A stretch of DNA of 64,000 nucleotides, from the NCBI RefSeq assembly GCF_000725485.1, contig NZ_JOAG01000019.1:203570-267569 (forward strand), given 5' to 3'. The notes below the pieces were generated by a model. The model was given only the letters and a program-made list of their open reading frames with translations, did no database searches and had not been told where the DNA came from. Source of the DNA: Nonomuraea candida (GTDB taxonomy: Bacteria > Actinomycetota > Actinomycetes > Streptosporangiales > Streptosporangiaceae). Numbering within the stretch: position 1 is the stretch's first letter; each line of letters starts with the position of its first letter. Below are positions 32,144-40,190 of the stretch, in pieces. Position numbers and translations under genes: made by a program.

Positions 32144-33316
32144 TTATGAGGCGCGCAGCCTCCGCAGCACCCCGTCGTAGTTGCGCCGGGACTCCCGCTC
32201 CAGGTATCCGGCGGGCGCCTCGTGCCGTCCCATCGACTCCACGGGCACGTGCCCGCCGGGGACGACCAGGCCGCCGGGCAGGGCCAGCGACAGCTCCAGA
32301 TCGGCGTACCTGCCGTAACGGGCGTCCTCGGGCAGCGCCCCGAGCGCCTGCGCCCTGCGCACGGCGATCAGCTCCCCGGTCAGCGCCCGCACCTCCCCGG
32401 GCTCCGCCTCCTTCCACTCCGCCCCGCCCGGCATCCCGCCGACCTCCGCGTCCTGCCAGTCCGGCCCGCCCGTGTCCCGCCAGTCCGGCCCGCCCGTACG
32501 CCGTTCGGCGGCCGGGTCGCCGTCCACCAGGTTCAGCCCCTTCCAGCCGGCGGCCACCGCGCCCTCCGCGATCGCCGCGAGCAGCGGGGTCAGCGCGTCG
32601 CCGCGCAGCACGAGGTGGGTCTCCATCAGCACGTGCACCTCGGACTCGTCCAGCCGCAGCAGCTTGGCCCGGCCCTCGCCCCAGGTCGCCGTGCCGCCCA
32701 GCCAGTGGGGCCGCTCGGCGACGTGCCAGACGGCGATCCGCTCCGGATGGCGTGCGGCCAGCTCGTCCAGCACGTCGCCGGCGCCGTCCACGTCGCCCAG
32801 GTCGAGCGCGAGCACCCGCGCCCGCGTGTGGTCGATCAGGGACTGCACGCACCGGCGGACGTCCTGCGGCCAGCCGTCCACGAGCAGGCCCACGCCCACC
32901 GTCACGTCCTGGGTCTCCACGCGCTGCCGCTCGGTGTTGACGCCCAGGTCGTCGAGGCGGTTGGTGGCCAGCGTGCCGTCCCAGGTCCGCTGGGCGTGCA
33001 GCATGTCGTCACCCGGGTCGCCGTGCTGGCCGGGGTCGCCGGAGAAGCCCAGCTCGGCGGCGGGGTTGAGCCTCGCGTGCGCGCCGCCGTCCCGGCTGCC
33101 CGCCGTGCCGACCCCGGGCGCCCGCCCGCCGCCCGAAAGGCCCTTCGACGCGCCGCCCGCCGTGTCGCGGCCGGTACCCGTGCCGCCCGCCACCTGCTCG
33201 GCCCGCGCGGGCTCGGCCCGCGCCGGGCCCAGACCGCCGGGTTGCCCGGCGTCGGTCACCGCCGAGACGGGAATCGATCGAACCGTCGGCCAAACCTCTC
33301 GCACCACATCACTCAT
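32144..33316 (-). CDS. Glycosyltransferase-2-like protein with low-complexity N terminus
   Basis: 390 aa. The first ~110 residues are Gly/Ala/Arg-rich and disordered. A GT-A-like domain follows: VTVGVGLLVDGWPQDVRRCV, LALDLGDVDGAGDVLDELA, HPERIAVWHVAE and ETHLVLRGDALTPLLAAI. A DXD motif is not obvious. A 24-bp tandem duplication encodes GGPDWRD/TGGPDWQD near residue 275. ATG 33316 (MSDVVREVWPTVRS) is used. It lies between the hot-dog hydratases and murB, where many actinomycetes have an uncharacterised gene. Activity unproven. Confidence 0.65.
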   Translation of the reverse strand: MSDVVREVWPTVRSIPVSAVTDAGQPGGLGPARAEPARAEQVAGGTGTGRDTAGGASKGLSGGGRAPGVGTAGSRDGGAHARLNPAAELGFSGDPGQHGDPGDDMLHAQRTWDGTLATNRLDDLGVNTERQRVETQDVTVGVGLLVDGWPQDVRRCVQSLIDHTRARVLALDLGDVDGAGDVLDELAARHPERIAVWHVAERPHWLGGTATWGEGRAKLLRLDESEVHVLMETHLVLRGDALTPLLAAIAEGAVAAGWKGLNLVDGDPAAERRTGGPDWRDTGGPDWQDAEVGGMPGGAEWKEAEPGEVRALTGELIAVRRAQALGALPEDARYGRYADLELSLALPGGLVVPGGHVPVESMGRHEAPAGYLERESRRNYDGVLRRLRAS

Positions 33317-33344
33317 AGGCACACGCGCTACCCGAGACCCGCCC

Positions 33345-33545
33345 GCCCTATCAGCGCGGGCCGCGCGGGCCGGAAAGGCGAGCCGCACCCCTGCCTGTGG
33401 GCGCAGGCCGCACGGACCGGAGAGCACCGCCTGTCAGCGCGGGCGGCGGGCCGGTCAGGCGAGCCGCACCCCTGCCTGTCGGCGCAGGCCGCACGGGCCG
33501 GAGAGCAGCGCCTGTCAGCTCGGGCGGCGCCGGCCGGTCAGGCGA
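33345..33545. repeat. 81-83-bp tandem repeat at the 3' end of the MaoC gene
   Basis: The block beginning AGGCGAGC recurs at 33376, 33457 and 33540, the last being the coding end of the hot-dog hydratase. Each unit contains the inverted stop (GGTCAGGCGAGC), GCGCAGGCCGCACG and CCTGTCAGC. Two complete units plus flanking partial ones fill the gap to the glycosyltransferase-like gene. Confidence 0.85.
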
Positions 33546-33966
33546 GCTGGACCACCGCTCTGGCCTTGGACAGCACCCGGGTGTCGCCCGACTTCGCGGT
33601 GAGCCCGACGACCACCCGCTTGTCCTCGAGCTTCTCCTCCACCACCCCGCTGACCGAGATCGTGGCCCCCCGGTCGTCGTCCGGCACGACCACCATCGAC
33701 GAGAAGCGCACCCCGAAGTCGACCACCGCGCCGGGATCGCCCGCCCAGTCGGTGACGAACCGCCCGGCCTGCGCCATCGTGTACATGCCGTGCGCGATCA
33801 CGTCCGGCAGCCCGACCATCTTGGCGAAGCGCTCGTTCCAGTGGATCTGGTTGAAGTCGCCGGAGGCCCCGGCGTACATCACCAGGTCGACCCGGCGCAC
33901 GGTGTAGTCCACGGCCGGGATCTCCTGCCCGACCTCGATCTCGTCGTACTTCACCACGGCGCTCAT
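33538..33966 (-). CDS. MaoC-family dehydratase (HadB-like)
   Basis: 142-aa hot-dog protein with the hydratase 2 signature: YAGASGDFNQIHWNERFA (catalytic Asp and His) and VIAHGMYTMAQAGRFV. It is the catalytic partner of the next gene upstream, as in the mycobacterial (3R)-hydroxyacyl-ACP dehydratase HadAB of FAS II. In non-mycolate actinomycetes the pair is conserved next to rpmG and murB, and its precise substrate is not settled. It starts one base after the HadA-like stop. Its 3' end seeds an 81-83-bp repeat array. Confidence 0.9.
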   Translation of the reverse strand: MSAVVKYDEIEVGQEIPAVDYTVRRVDLVMYAGASGDFNQIHWNERFAKMVGLPDVIAHGMYTMAQAGRFVTDWAGDPGAVVDFGVRFSSMVVVPDDDRGATISVSGVVEEKLEDKRVVVGLTAKSGDTRVLSKARAVVQLA

Positions 33967-33967
33967 C

Positions 33968-34417
33968 TCAGGCGGCCCCTCCGCGCTCGACGATCGTGTT
34001 GTACGTCACGCAGACCGGCTCGCCCTGGACCGTGCGCACGTCGCTCCTGAGCGTCAGCAGCTCGTTGCGGCCGGCGCTGCGGATGTCGGTGATCGTGGCC
34101 GTCATGACCAGCTCGTCGCCGGCGCAGACGGGGCGCACGTACTCGAAGCGCTGCTCGCCGTGGACCACCATGGCGAAGTTGAGCCCCAGGTCGGGGTCCA
34201 CCAGCGCCTCGCCGCCACTCTGCAGGCTGAACACGATGGGGAACGTGGGCGGCGCGATCACGTCAGGGTATCCGGCGGCCCTGGCGGCCTCCTGGTCGCG
34301 GTAGAGCGGGTTGTTGTCGCCGATCGCGGCCGCGAACTCCCTGATCTTCACCCGGCTGACCTCGTACGGGGCACTCGGCGGATAGGTTCTGCCCACGAAG
34401 TCACGGTTCAAGGCCAT
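33968..34417 (-). CDS. FAS1-type MaoC N-terminal dehydratase (HadA-like, UPF0336)
   Basis: 149 aa, start MALNRDFVGRTYPPSAPYEV. The hot-dog core carries REFAAAIGDNNPLYRDQEAA and DVIAPPTFPIVFSLQ, the substrate-binding but non-catalytic subunit pattern of HadA/HadC. It forms a heterodimer with the following gene, separated by one base. It lies 217 bp downstream of rpmG on the same strand; that gap has no gene. Assignment is by motif and conserved neighbourhood. Confidence 0.9.
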   Translation of the reverse strand: MALNRDFVGRTYPPSAPYEVSRVKIREFAAAIGDNNPLYRDQEAARAAGYPDVIAPPTFPIVFSLQSGGEALVDPDLGLNFAMVVHGEQRFEYVRPVCAGDELVMTATITDIRSAGRNELLTLRSDVRTVQGEPVCVTYNTIVERGGAA

Positions 34418-34634
34418 CGCTGCTCCCTCGCATGTCTCCGTCCCAGCGCTGATGGGGCCGACGCTAACAGAACAAGGTTCGGCTGTCGCTGGTCATGGCC
34501 TGCTTTTTGCCAGGCGTACGAGGGAGAGCGAAACGGCGCGCGGAACGCCCCGTAACACGACAAACCGGCGCCCTATGAGGGGACGCCGGTTGTGCGATAT
34601 GCCAAAAGGAGGGGCGAAGCCCTGCCCGGAGAAC

Positions 34635-34799
34635 CTAGCGGGTCTCGCGGTGCGCGCGGTGGCAGCGGCAGTTGGGGCAGTATTTCTTCAGCTCAAGCCT
34701 GTCCGGGTCGTTGCGCCGGTTCTTCCGCGTGATGTAGTTGCGGTGCTTGCACTCCTGGCAGGCCAGCGTGATCTTCGGCCTAACGTCGGTGGCAGCCAC
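34635..34799 (-). CDS. rpmG: 50S ribosomal protein L33
   Basis: A 54-aa protein read from GTG 34799: [20 protein letters not shown], then [20 protein letters not shown] and [14 protein letters not shown]. It is the zinc-ribbon (C+) form with CQEC and CPNC pairs. AAAGG lies about ten bases upstream. Position after tRNA-Thr and tRNA-Met and before the MaoC pair is the conserved actinobacterial order. The C+ form is usually paired with a zinc-free paralogue elsewhere in the genome. Confidence 0.96.
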   Translation of the reverse strand: MAATDVRPKITLACQECKHRNYITRKNRRNDPDRLELKKYCPNCRCHRAHRETR

Positions 34800-34870
34800 T
34801 TGGGAGTGCCTTTCTACGTTCGGGACATGGACACGCCCGTACCCAGGCCGGACGACCTGGGATAGGGCAG

Positions 34871-34944
34871 TAGCGGAGGCCGGACTTGAACCGGCGACAC
34901 AACGATTATGAGCCGTTTGCTCTGCCTGACTGAGCTACTCCGCC
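34871..34944 (-). tRNA. tRNA-Met (anticodon CAT)
   Basis: 74 nt. Acceptor GGCGGAG pairs with CTCCGCT (one G-U), D arm GCTCAGTCAGGCAGAGC, anticodon stem ACGGCTCATAATCGT with loop CTCATAA (CAT), T arm CGCCGGTTCAAGTCCGGC, discriminator A. CCA is not encoded. The A at position 54-60 region and the normal 1-72 closure suggest an elongator tRNA, not initiator. Confidence 0.93.
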
Positions 34945-35276
34945 TTTGAGCCGGAACGACCCGGCCCGTAGAGGATACCTGACGAGGGGAGCACATTCGT
35001 AACTCACCCGATCAGGTGGGGTGCTCCCAGTATGCCTCAGGAACCCCCGACAATCGAAATCCATTAACGACAGCCCCGTCTGCCGCCCCTGCGCGAGGGA
35101 GATCCCGGGCGCGAGGGTGCCAGCGTAGCAGCGCCCGCCAACACCCGCGAACCTCCCGGAAGACCCCTTCCCGCTCCGGGAACGCCGTGGCCGGGCGGCG
35201 GCTCCGATCGCCGGGGAGGCGCGGAAAGCCCGGGACGGAGCGGCCCTCACCATAGGGACCCCTGGAAACGCAGGAA
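34945..35276. other. Intergenic region between the two tRNA genes
   Basis: No gene is seen. It holds a hairpin with 8-bp arms GGGAGCAC (34987-34994) and GTGCTCCC (35021-35028), possibly a processing signal or terminator between the tRNAs, then GC-rich sequence without repeats. Confidence 0.5.
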
Positions 35277-35307
35277 CGCCCGGCTCCAAGAAATCTTGGA
35301 CCGGGCG
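35277..35307 (-). terminator. Hairpin downstream of tRNA-Thr
   Basis: On the minus strand GCCCGGTCCAAG-ATTT-CTTGGAGCCGGGC forms a 12-bp stem with one bulge just after the tRNA-Thr 3' end. It could stop transcription or mark the 3' processing end. No T-run. Confidence 0.55.
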
Positions 35308-35324
35308 TCTCACCTCAGATTGCG

Positions 35325-35397
35325 AGCCCCCAAACGGAATCGAACCGTTGACCTTCTCCTTACCATGGAGACGCTCTGCCGACTGAGCTATAGGGGC
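35325..35397 (-). tRNA. tRNA-Thr (anticodon GGT)
   Basis: 73 nt. Acceptor GCCCCTA pairs with TGGGGGC, D arm AGCTCAGTCGGCAGAGC, anticodon stem CTCC/GGAG with loop ATGGTAA (GGT), T arm AACGGTTCGATTCCGTT, discriminator T. CCA is not encoded. It is the first of the tRNA-Thr / tRNA-Met / rpmG line. Confidence 0.95.
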
Positions 35398-35457
35398 CTG
35401 TCCGGCGCTGCGGACAGGTGTAACCATACACGGCACTCAGCGATGATGCGAACTCGT

Positions 35458-35679
35458 TCAGGCCCCCGGGACACTTCCCGCCGGAGTTTCCGCCCCGCGC
35501 CGCGCCGGCAGCTCGATCACCTCGCACAGATCGGCCAGGTCGACGTGCCTGGCCACCTCGGCGACCGAGGTGCAGTCGGCGACCAGCCAGCCGTTCCTGC
35601 GCACCCGCAGCACCTGCCGCCCCGCGCGCACCGCGCATACGACCTCGTAACCGTCGAGCCCGACCCAACGCCTGTCCAT
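35458..35679 (-). CDS. Small conserved hypothetical protein
   Basis: 73 aa starting MDRRWVGLDGYEVVCAVRAG, with two beta-hairpin-like segments (RQVLRVRRNGWLVADC) and a helix (SVAEVARHVDLADLC). It resembles short proteins found near tRNA/rpmG clusters in actinomycetes. ATG 35679 is preferred to a GTG four codons earlier. No function is recognised. Confidence 0.6.
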   Translation of the reverse strand: MDRRWVGLDGYEVVCAVRAGRQVLRVRRNGWLVADCTSVAEVARHVDLADLCEVIELPARRGAETPAGSVPGA

Positions 35680-35761
35680 AGCGGCACACACTAGCCACGC
35701 GGTCTCTCATTTTTGCCGCGCCACAGGCGTTACGGGCATACCGAACCGGCACAGGAGCCCC

Positions 35762-36286
35762 TCAGAGGCGGTAGAACCCCGCGAAGTCCTTCTTGCCGCG
35801 GATCCGGTCCACGCGCACCACGGCCCCGGTCTCGGGCGCGTTCATCATCTTCCCGTCGCCCAGGTAGATGCCGACGTGGTGGGTCCTGACGGACCTCTTG
35901 CCGACCTTGCCGAAGAACACCAGGTCCCCGGGCCGCGCCGAGGAGACCCGGCGCATCTTCCGTACGTGGTCGTCGGTGTTCCCCGGCCCCAGCACGTCCT
36001 CGCCGTGCGCCAGCGCGTACACCCACCGGGCGAACCCCGAGCAGTCGAGACCGCGCGTCCGGGCCGCCGGGCAGGGCTTGATCCGGCCCTTGTACCCCCT
36101 GCAGGTCCCCTTGGACGGGCCGGGGGCGGCGGCGTGGCCGCCGCCCCACGAGTACACGATGCCGCGCTGCTCGATCTGGTACGCCAGCCGCACGATCAGC
36201 GGCGGCATCGACAGCCCCAGCGGCACGGAGGCCGTGGCGGTCAGCAGGAGCAGCACCATCGCCACCAGGGCCGACCGCCGTCTCAT
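35762..36286 (-). CDS. Secreted NlpC/P60 peptidoglycan endopeptidase
   Basis: 174 aa. N-terminal signal peptide or anchor (MRRRSALVAMVLLLLTATAS), then an NlpC/P60 domain with the catalytic Cys in LDCSGFARWVYA (near residue 84), SARPGDLVFFG, catalytic His in HHVGIYLGDGKMMNA (near 138) and a third polar residue in NAPETG. It cuts stem peptides of peptidoglycan outside the membrane. An unusual Lys/Cys-rich insert (GTCRGYKGRIKPCPA) precedes the Cys. ATG 36286 has GGGGGTG upstream. It lies 39 bp behind the GH25 gene in the same direction, so two wall hydrolases form an operon. Confidence 0.9.
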   Translation of the reverse strand: MRRRSALVAMVLLLLTATASVPLGLSMPPLIVRLAYQIEQRGIVYSWGGGHAAAPGPSKGTCRGYKGRIKPCPAARTRGLDCSGFARWVYALAHGEDVLGPGNTDDHVRKMRRVSSARPGDLVFFGKVGKRSVRTHHVGIYLGDGKMMNAPETGAVVRVDRIRGKKDFAGFYRL

Positions 36287-36325
36287 GCGCACCCCCAAAG
36301 CCCACGCCTTGGTTTTTATCCTGCC

Positions 36326-37342
36326 TTATCGCGCTTTGAGGGTGAGCTTTACCGAGCCGACCGTCACGTTCATCCCCACCGTGCCCTTCGTCTTCCTGGG
36401 CTTGGTGGTGAACGTGAACGTCTTCTTCTGGCCGCGCGGCAGCTCCGCGACCCGGCACGACACCGCCGTGCCGCTGAACTTGCACCCCGGCGCCCGCACC
36501 ACGCGCTGCCCGCCGAACGCCCGCCCCGAGATCTGGATGTCCTTCAGCGGGTGCGGGCCGGTGTTGGACAGCGTGACCGTGTACGTCTTCCGGTTCCTGG
36601 CCTGCCCCGACACCTTCACCTCGGCAGGCGGGTTGGCCAGCTCGGCGAGCTGCGACTCCGAGCCGTTGTAGGAGTTCCCGCCGCCGACCAGCGGCCCCTT
36701 GTCGGCCGACTGCCAGAACGTGTGCTTCTTCCAGCTCTTCGGCAGGTCGCCGGGCTCGGTGCCCCAGCGGGCCAGCCACAGGGGGTTGGACCTGAACTTC
36801 GTCGAGTCGCCCGTGCACGTCTGCCACCAGCTCGTGGTGGTGTAGATGATCGCGTGCCGGCCGGTGGCCTCGTGGTACTTCTTGGTGAAGTCCTTCAGCC
36901 ACTTCACCATGTCCTCCACGGACAGGTCGTAACAGTTGTTCTTGCCGTTCCTGTCCTTGTACGGGTTGTCCTCGATATCGAGCACCCCGGGAAGAGTCCG
37001 GCCGTCGCTGATCCAGGTGCCGCCGTTCTGCAGGAAATAGTCGGCCTGCGCTGTCCCATCGGATTCGTGCGGTTGCGCAAAGTGATATGCGCCGCGAATG
37101 AGCCCGGCCGCCGCCGCGCCGTCGTACTGGGCGCCGAAACGCGGGTTGGTGTAGGCGGTGCCCTCGGTGGCCTGCACGAACGCGAACTTCCCGCCTCCGG
37201 CGGCAACGCTTGCCCAGTCGATGTCGCCCGTCCAGTTGCTGACATCCACACCGGGCACTCCGTCGGCCGCGTGGGCGACCCCGGTCATGCCGACCGTAGC
37301 AATTGCCACCATTAACAAGAGACGTTTCACGCGGCAGATCAT
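36326..37342 (-). CDS. Secreted GH25 lysozyme (N-acetylmuramidase)
   Basis: 338 aa. Signal peptide MICRVKRLLLMVAIATVGM ending AHAADG. The GH25 catalytic domain (about 28-215) has GVDVSNWTGDIDW (Asp), FAFVQATEGTAY, GAYHFAQ and VLDIED (Asp/Glu pair). A C-terminal beta-sandwich of about 100 residues (TYTVTLSNTGPHPLKDIQI) resembles a CARDB/DUF11-type domain and may bind the wall. It hydrolyses the glycan strand and acts with the NlpC/P60 endopeptidase gene just downstream. ATG 37342; a GTG four codons later is possible. Confidence 0.9.
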   Translation of the reverse strand: MICRVKRLLLMVAIATVGMTGVAHAADGVPGVDVSNWTGDIDWASVAAGGGKFAFVQATEGTAYTNPRFGAQYDGAAAAGLIRGAYHFAQPHESDGTAQADYFLQNGGTWISDGRTLPGVLDIEDNPYKDRNGKNNCYDLSVEDMVKWLKDFTKKYHEATGRHAIIYTTTSWWQTCTGDSTKFRSNPLWLARWGTEPGDLPKSWKKHTFWQSADKGPLVGGGNSYNGSESQLAELANPPAEVKVSGQARNRKTYTVTLSNTGPHPLKDIQISGRAFGGQRVVRAPGCKFSGTAVSCRVAELPRGQKKTFTFTTKPRKTKGTVGMNVTVGSVKLTLKAR

Positions 37343-37722
37343 TGCGGAGCCGCACACAATACCGCAAGCCCGGGAATATCGCTTTTCGCCGCGACAGAGA
37401 TTTCGGCCCTCCGGCCCCGCGCCTTCCGCCCCGCCGGCAAGAGCGGGCCCCTGCCCGACGCGGCGGCGTCCGTCCCCCTGGTTCCGCCCGCGTGCGGGGA
37501 ATCCTTCCGACAATCTTGCGGCCGGGGCGGAAACCGCACTTCAGGGGGCGGAAATCCGGCACGTATCGACAACCTCTCGTGACGGCGTTTCCGCAGGTCA
37601 GAGCCGTATATGAAGGTGATGTTCGCGTTTGCCAAACCGCTTCCGGCCTGCGCAAACTGGGCGAGATTCCCAAAACCGCTCCTGACCAGGGGTTCCTTTG
37701 CCATGCCCGGAGGCGACCGACC
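37343..37722. promoter_or_regulatory. Divergent intergenic region between lysozyme and ABC exporter
   Basis: 380 bp with no convincing gene. It contains two direct copies of GGGGCGGAAA(T/A)CC about 30 bp apart (near 37524 and 37554) and a third, inverted TTTCCGC near 37586, which could be regulator sites. I looked for a c-di-AMP (ydaO) riboswitch, common before actinobacterial wall hydrolases, and did not find its conserved GGGGTGAA and AACCCGTCAGC parts. Confidence 0.4.
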
Positions 37723-38664
37723 ATGATCCATGCCCGGGGACTGACCCGAGAGTTCAAAGTGAAGAAGGAGAGCGTCCAGGCCGTCCGCGGTATCGACCTC
37801 GACGTGGAGGCCGGCCAGCTCGTCGCGTTCCTGGGCCCGAACGGCGCCGGCAAGTCCACCACCCTGCGCATGCTCACCACGCTCCTGCCGCCCACCTCCG
37901 GCACCGCCACGGTGGCCGGCCACGACGTGGCCAGGGAGCCGGCGGCCGTCCGCGCCCGCATCGGCTACGTGGGGCAGCGCAACAGCGCGGGCGAGGACTT
38001 CCTCGTCCGGGACGAGCTCGTCACCCAGGGCCGCTGCTACGGCCTGCGCACCCGGGAGGCCGCCGCCCGCGCCGACGAGCTACTCGACCTGCTGGACCTG
38101 GCGCCGCTGGCCAAGCGGCTGCCCGGCACGCTGTCGGGCGGCCAGCGCCGCCGCCTGGACATCGCGCTCGGCCTCATCCACCGCCCCGACCTGCTCTTCC
38201 TCGACGAGCCCTCCACCGGGCTCGACCCCAAGAGCCGCGCGGAGATCTGGGAGCACATCCTGCGCCTGCGCACGACGTACGGCACGACGCTCTTCCTGAC
38301 CACCCACTACCTGGAGGAGGCCGACAACATGGCCGAGCGGGTGGTGATCATCGACGGCGGCCGGATCATCGCGGACGGCACCGCGGAACAGCTCAAGAAC
38401 GACCTGGCCGGCGACCACATCGTGATCACCACCGGCACCGCGCAGGAGGCGGAGGCCGCCGCCCGCCTCGGCGGCGGCACCGCCGAGGGCGCCACCGTGC
38501 GGGTGCGCGTCGCCCAGGCGACCGCCGCGCTGCCCGGCCACCTGCGCACCCTGGACGCCGCCGGCATCAAGGTCCGCACCGCCGAGACCGTCCGCCCCAC
38601 CCTCGACGACGTGTTCCTCACTCTCACCGGGAGAAGCCTCGCCCATGACGACGTTCCTGCATGA
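37723..38664 (+). CDS. ABC transporter ATPase (DrrA type)
   Basis: 313 aa. Walker A FLGPNGAGKST near residue 36, Q-loop YVGQRNS, signature LSGGQRRRLDIALG near 141, Walker B LLFLDEPSTGLDPKS, H-loop TTHYLEEAD, and the DrrA-type C-terminal domain ending TLDDVFLTLTGR. It drives export of a hydrophobic compound with the next gene, whose start overlaps its end by 20 bp. ATG 37723 has GGAGG upstream at about nine bases. DrrAB pairs often export antibiotics or drugs, but no biosynthetic cluster is near. Confidence 0.93.
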   Translation: MIHARGLTREFKVKKESVQAVRGIDLDVEAGQLVAFLGPNGAGKSTTLRMLTTLLPPTSGTATVAGHDVAREPAAVRARIGYVGQRNSAGEDFLVRDELVTQGRCYGLRTREAAARADELLDLLDLAPLAKRLPGTLSGGQRRRLDIALGLIHRPDLLFLDEPSTGLDPKSRAEIWEHILRLRTTYGTTLFLTTHYLEEADNMAERVVIIDGGRIIADGTAEQLKNDLAGDHIVITTGTAQEAEAAARLGGGTAEGATVRVRVAQATAALPGHLRTLDAAGIKVRTAETVRPTLDDVFLTLTGRSLAHDDVPA

Positions 38665-39388
38665 CACCGCCACGATCTTCAACCGCGAGTTCAGGCCCAG
38701 CCTGCGCAACCCCGTCGGGCTGCTGTTCGACATGGGACAGCCGCTGTTGTTCCTGTTCCTGTTCGGGTCGCTGCTGGACGGGGCGGTCGGCTCGTCCTGG
38801 CAGTGGTTCGTGCCCGGCATCCTGGTCATGATGTGCCTGACCGGGCCCATGAGCGCCGGCTACACCCTGCTGGTCGAGCTGATCGGGGGCGCGCTGGAGC
38901 GCCTGATGGTCACGCCGCTCAACCGTACGGCGATGCTGGTCGGCAAGACCGCCAAGGCGATGCTCACCCTGCTCGTGCAGGCGGTGCTGATCATCGTGCT
39001 GGCGCTGCCCCTGGGCTTCGAGCTGCACGCGGTGGGCGTGCTGGCGGGCCTGGTCCAGCTCGTGGTCTTCGGCGTGGGGCTGGGGGCGCTGTCGTTCGTC
39101 CTGGCCATCAAGTCGGCCCCCGGCGGCACCCTGTTCTACGTCGTCAGCCAGTCCGTGCTCTTCCCGCTCCTGCTGCTGTCGGGGGTGCTGCTGCCGCTGG
39201 AGACGGCGCCGGCGTGGTTGCGGATGCTCGGGCAGGTCAACCCGGTCACGTACATCGTGGACGCCCAGCGGGCGCTGTTCGCCGGCGACCTGACCGCCCC
39301 CTCCGTGCTGTACGGCACCCTCGCCGCCTGCGCCGTCGCCGCGATCGGCCTCCTCTGGGGCAACCGCTGCCTGCGCCGGGGCCTGTGA
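38645..39388 (+). CDS. ABC-2 type transporter permease (DrrB type)
   Basis: 247 aa, six helices, ABC2_membrane family: start MTTFLHDTATIFNREFRPSL, the short coupling region LERLMVTPLNRTAMLVGKT, and the conserved ending LLPLETAPAWLRMLGQVNPV then TYIVDAQRALF. Forms the membrane half of the exporter with the ATPase encoded upstream. The 43-bp gap to the Nudix gene suggests possible co-transcription. Confidence 0.93.
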   Translation: MTTFLHDTATIFNREFRPSLRNPVGLLFDMGQPLLFLFLFGSLLDGAVGSSWQWFVPGILVMMCLTGPMSAGYTLLVELIGGALERLMVTPLNRTAMLVGKTAKAMLTLLVQAVLIIVLALPLGFELHAVGVLAGLVQLVVFGVGLGALSFVLAIKSAPGGTLFYVVSQSVLFPLLLLSGVLLPLETAPAWLRMLGQVNPVTYIVDAQRALFAGDLTAPSVLYGTLAACAVAAIGLLWGNRCLRRGL

Positions 39389-39431
39389 CCGGCCGTTTGA
39401 CACCGGCCCCCGGCCCCGCGACGGTGAGGCG

Positions 39432-40034
39432 ATGACTGATGCGACGGCGGCTCCGGGGGCGGCTCGGATGGAGGCTCGGGCGGCGGCTCGGATGGAGGCT
39501 CAGGCGGCGGCCCGTGAGGCTGCTCGGGTGGTCGCGACCATGACGGTGCCCTGGATTCCGGTGGCGCACCGGCTGGACGTGATCCTCTCCGAGGACCTTC
39601 CGCCGGCCGAGGGGATCACCTCGGCGTTCGCGTTCGTGTCGGACGGCCTCGGCCGGACGCTCATGACGTGCGTCGACCGGGAGGGGCGCGGCTGGGACAT
39701 CCCGGGCGGCCACCTGGAGCCGGGCGAGGGGCCCGCCGAGGCGGCCGCCCGCGAGCTGTACGAGGAGACCGGCCTGCGCCTGCCGCCCTCGGCCCTGTCG
39801 ATCTTCGCCTGGCAGCGCATCGAGCTGCTGGAGCCGCCGCCCGCCGGCTACCGGTACCCGGCGCTGACGTACCTGGCGATGTTCCGCGCCGTGGTGCCGG
39901 GCCCCGGCGCGCCCACGACGCCGCCGGCCGGGTCGGAGAGCACCCGGGCGGCGTGGCTCGCGCGGGCGGAGATCGAGCGCCTGTGCGCGGGGAACACCTG
40001 GCTGGACCTCCTGGACGGCCCGGCCCCGGCGTAG
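39432..40034 (+). CDS. Nudix hydrolase with repeat-rich N terminus
   Basis: 200 aa. The Nudix box is GGHLEPGEGPAEAAARELYE followed by ETGL (fits GX5EX7REUXEEXGU) near residues 94-117. It hydrolyses nucleoside diphosphates linked to another group, substrate not predictable. The first 35 residues (ARMEARAAARMEAQAAARE) come from a 24-bp DNA duplication at about 39455-39510 and form a charged helix; a later ATG at 39540 (MTVPWIPVAHRLDVI) could be the true start. Confidence 0.85.
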   Translation: MTDATAAPGAARMEARAAARMEAQAAAREAARVVATMTVPWIPVAHRLDVILSEDLPPAEGITSAFAFVSDGLGRTLMTCVDREGRGWDIPGGHLEPGEGPAEAAARELYEETGLRLPPSALSIFAWQRIELLEPPPAGYRYPALTYLAMFRAVVPGPGAPTTPPAGSESTRAAWLARAEIERLCAGNTWLDLLDGPAPA

Positions 40035-40130
40035 ACCTCCAGCCCCCGCCCCCGTCGGACGCAGCCCGAGCCTCGCTCCCGGTCGGGCTCCCCGGTCGGG
40101 CTCCCGGTCTCGGGTCCGGCTCCCGGGCCC

Positions 40131-40190
40131 GGATCGGGTGCCGGGCCCGGATCGGGTGCCGGGGGCGGATCGGGTGCCGGGGGCGGATCA
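40131..40190. repeat. 18-bp tandem repeat at the flavin reductase 3' end
   Basis: GGATCGGGTGCCGGG units start at 40131, 40149 and 40167, and a partial one at 40185 runs into the inverted stop codon of the flavin reductase gene. Shorter GGTCGGGCTCCC repeats sit just before (from about 40081). The block fills the gap between two convergent genes. Confidence 0.85.

Noticed and set aside
35325..35397. Initial thought of tRNA-Met for this gene
   Set aside because: The loop ATGGTAA has anticodon GGT at positions 34-36, so it is tRNA-Thr.
37343..37722. Possible c-di-AMP (ydaO) riboswitch before the lysozyme gene
   Set aside because: A GGAACCAGGGGGA stretch exists, but the other conserved parts (GGGGTGAA, AACCCGTCAGC) are absent.
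37723..39388. Part of an antibiotic biosynthetic cluster
   Set aside because: DrrAB-like exporter stands alone; no polyketide, peptide or sugar genes are near.
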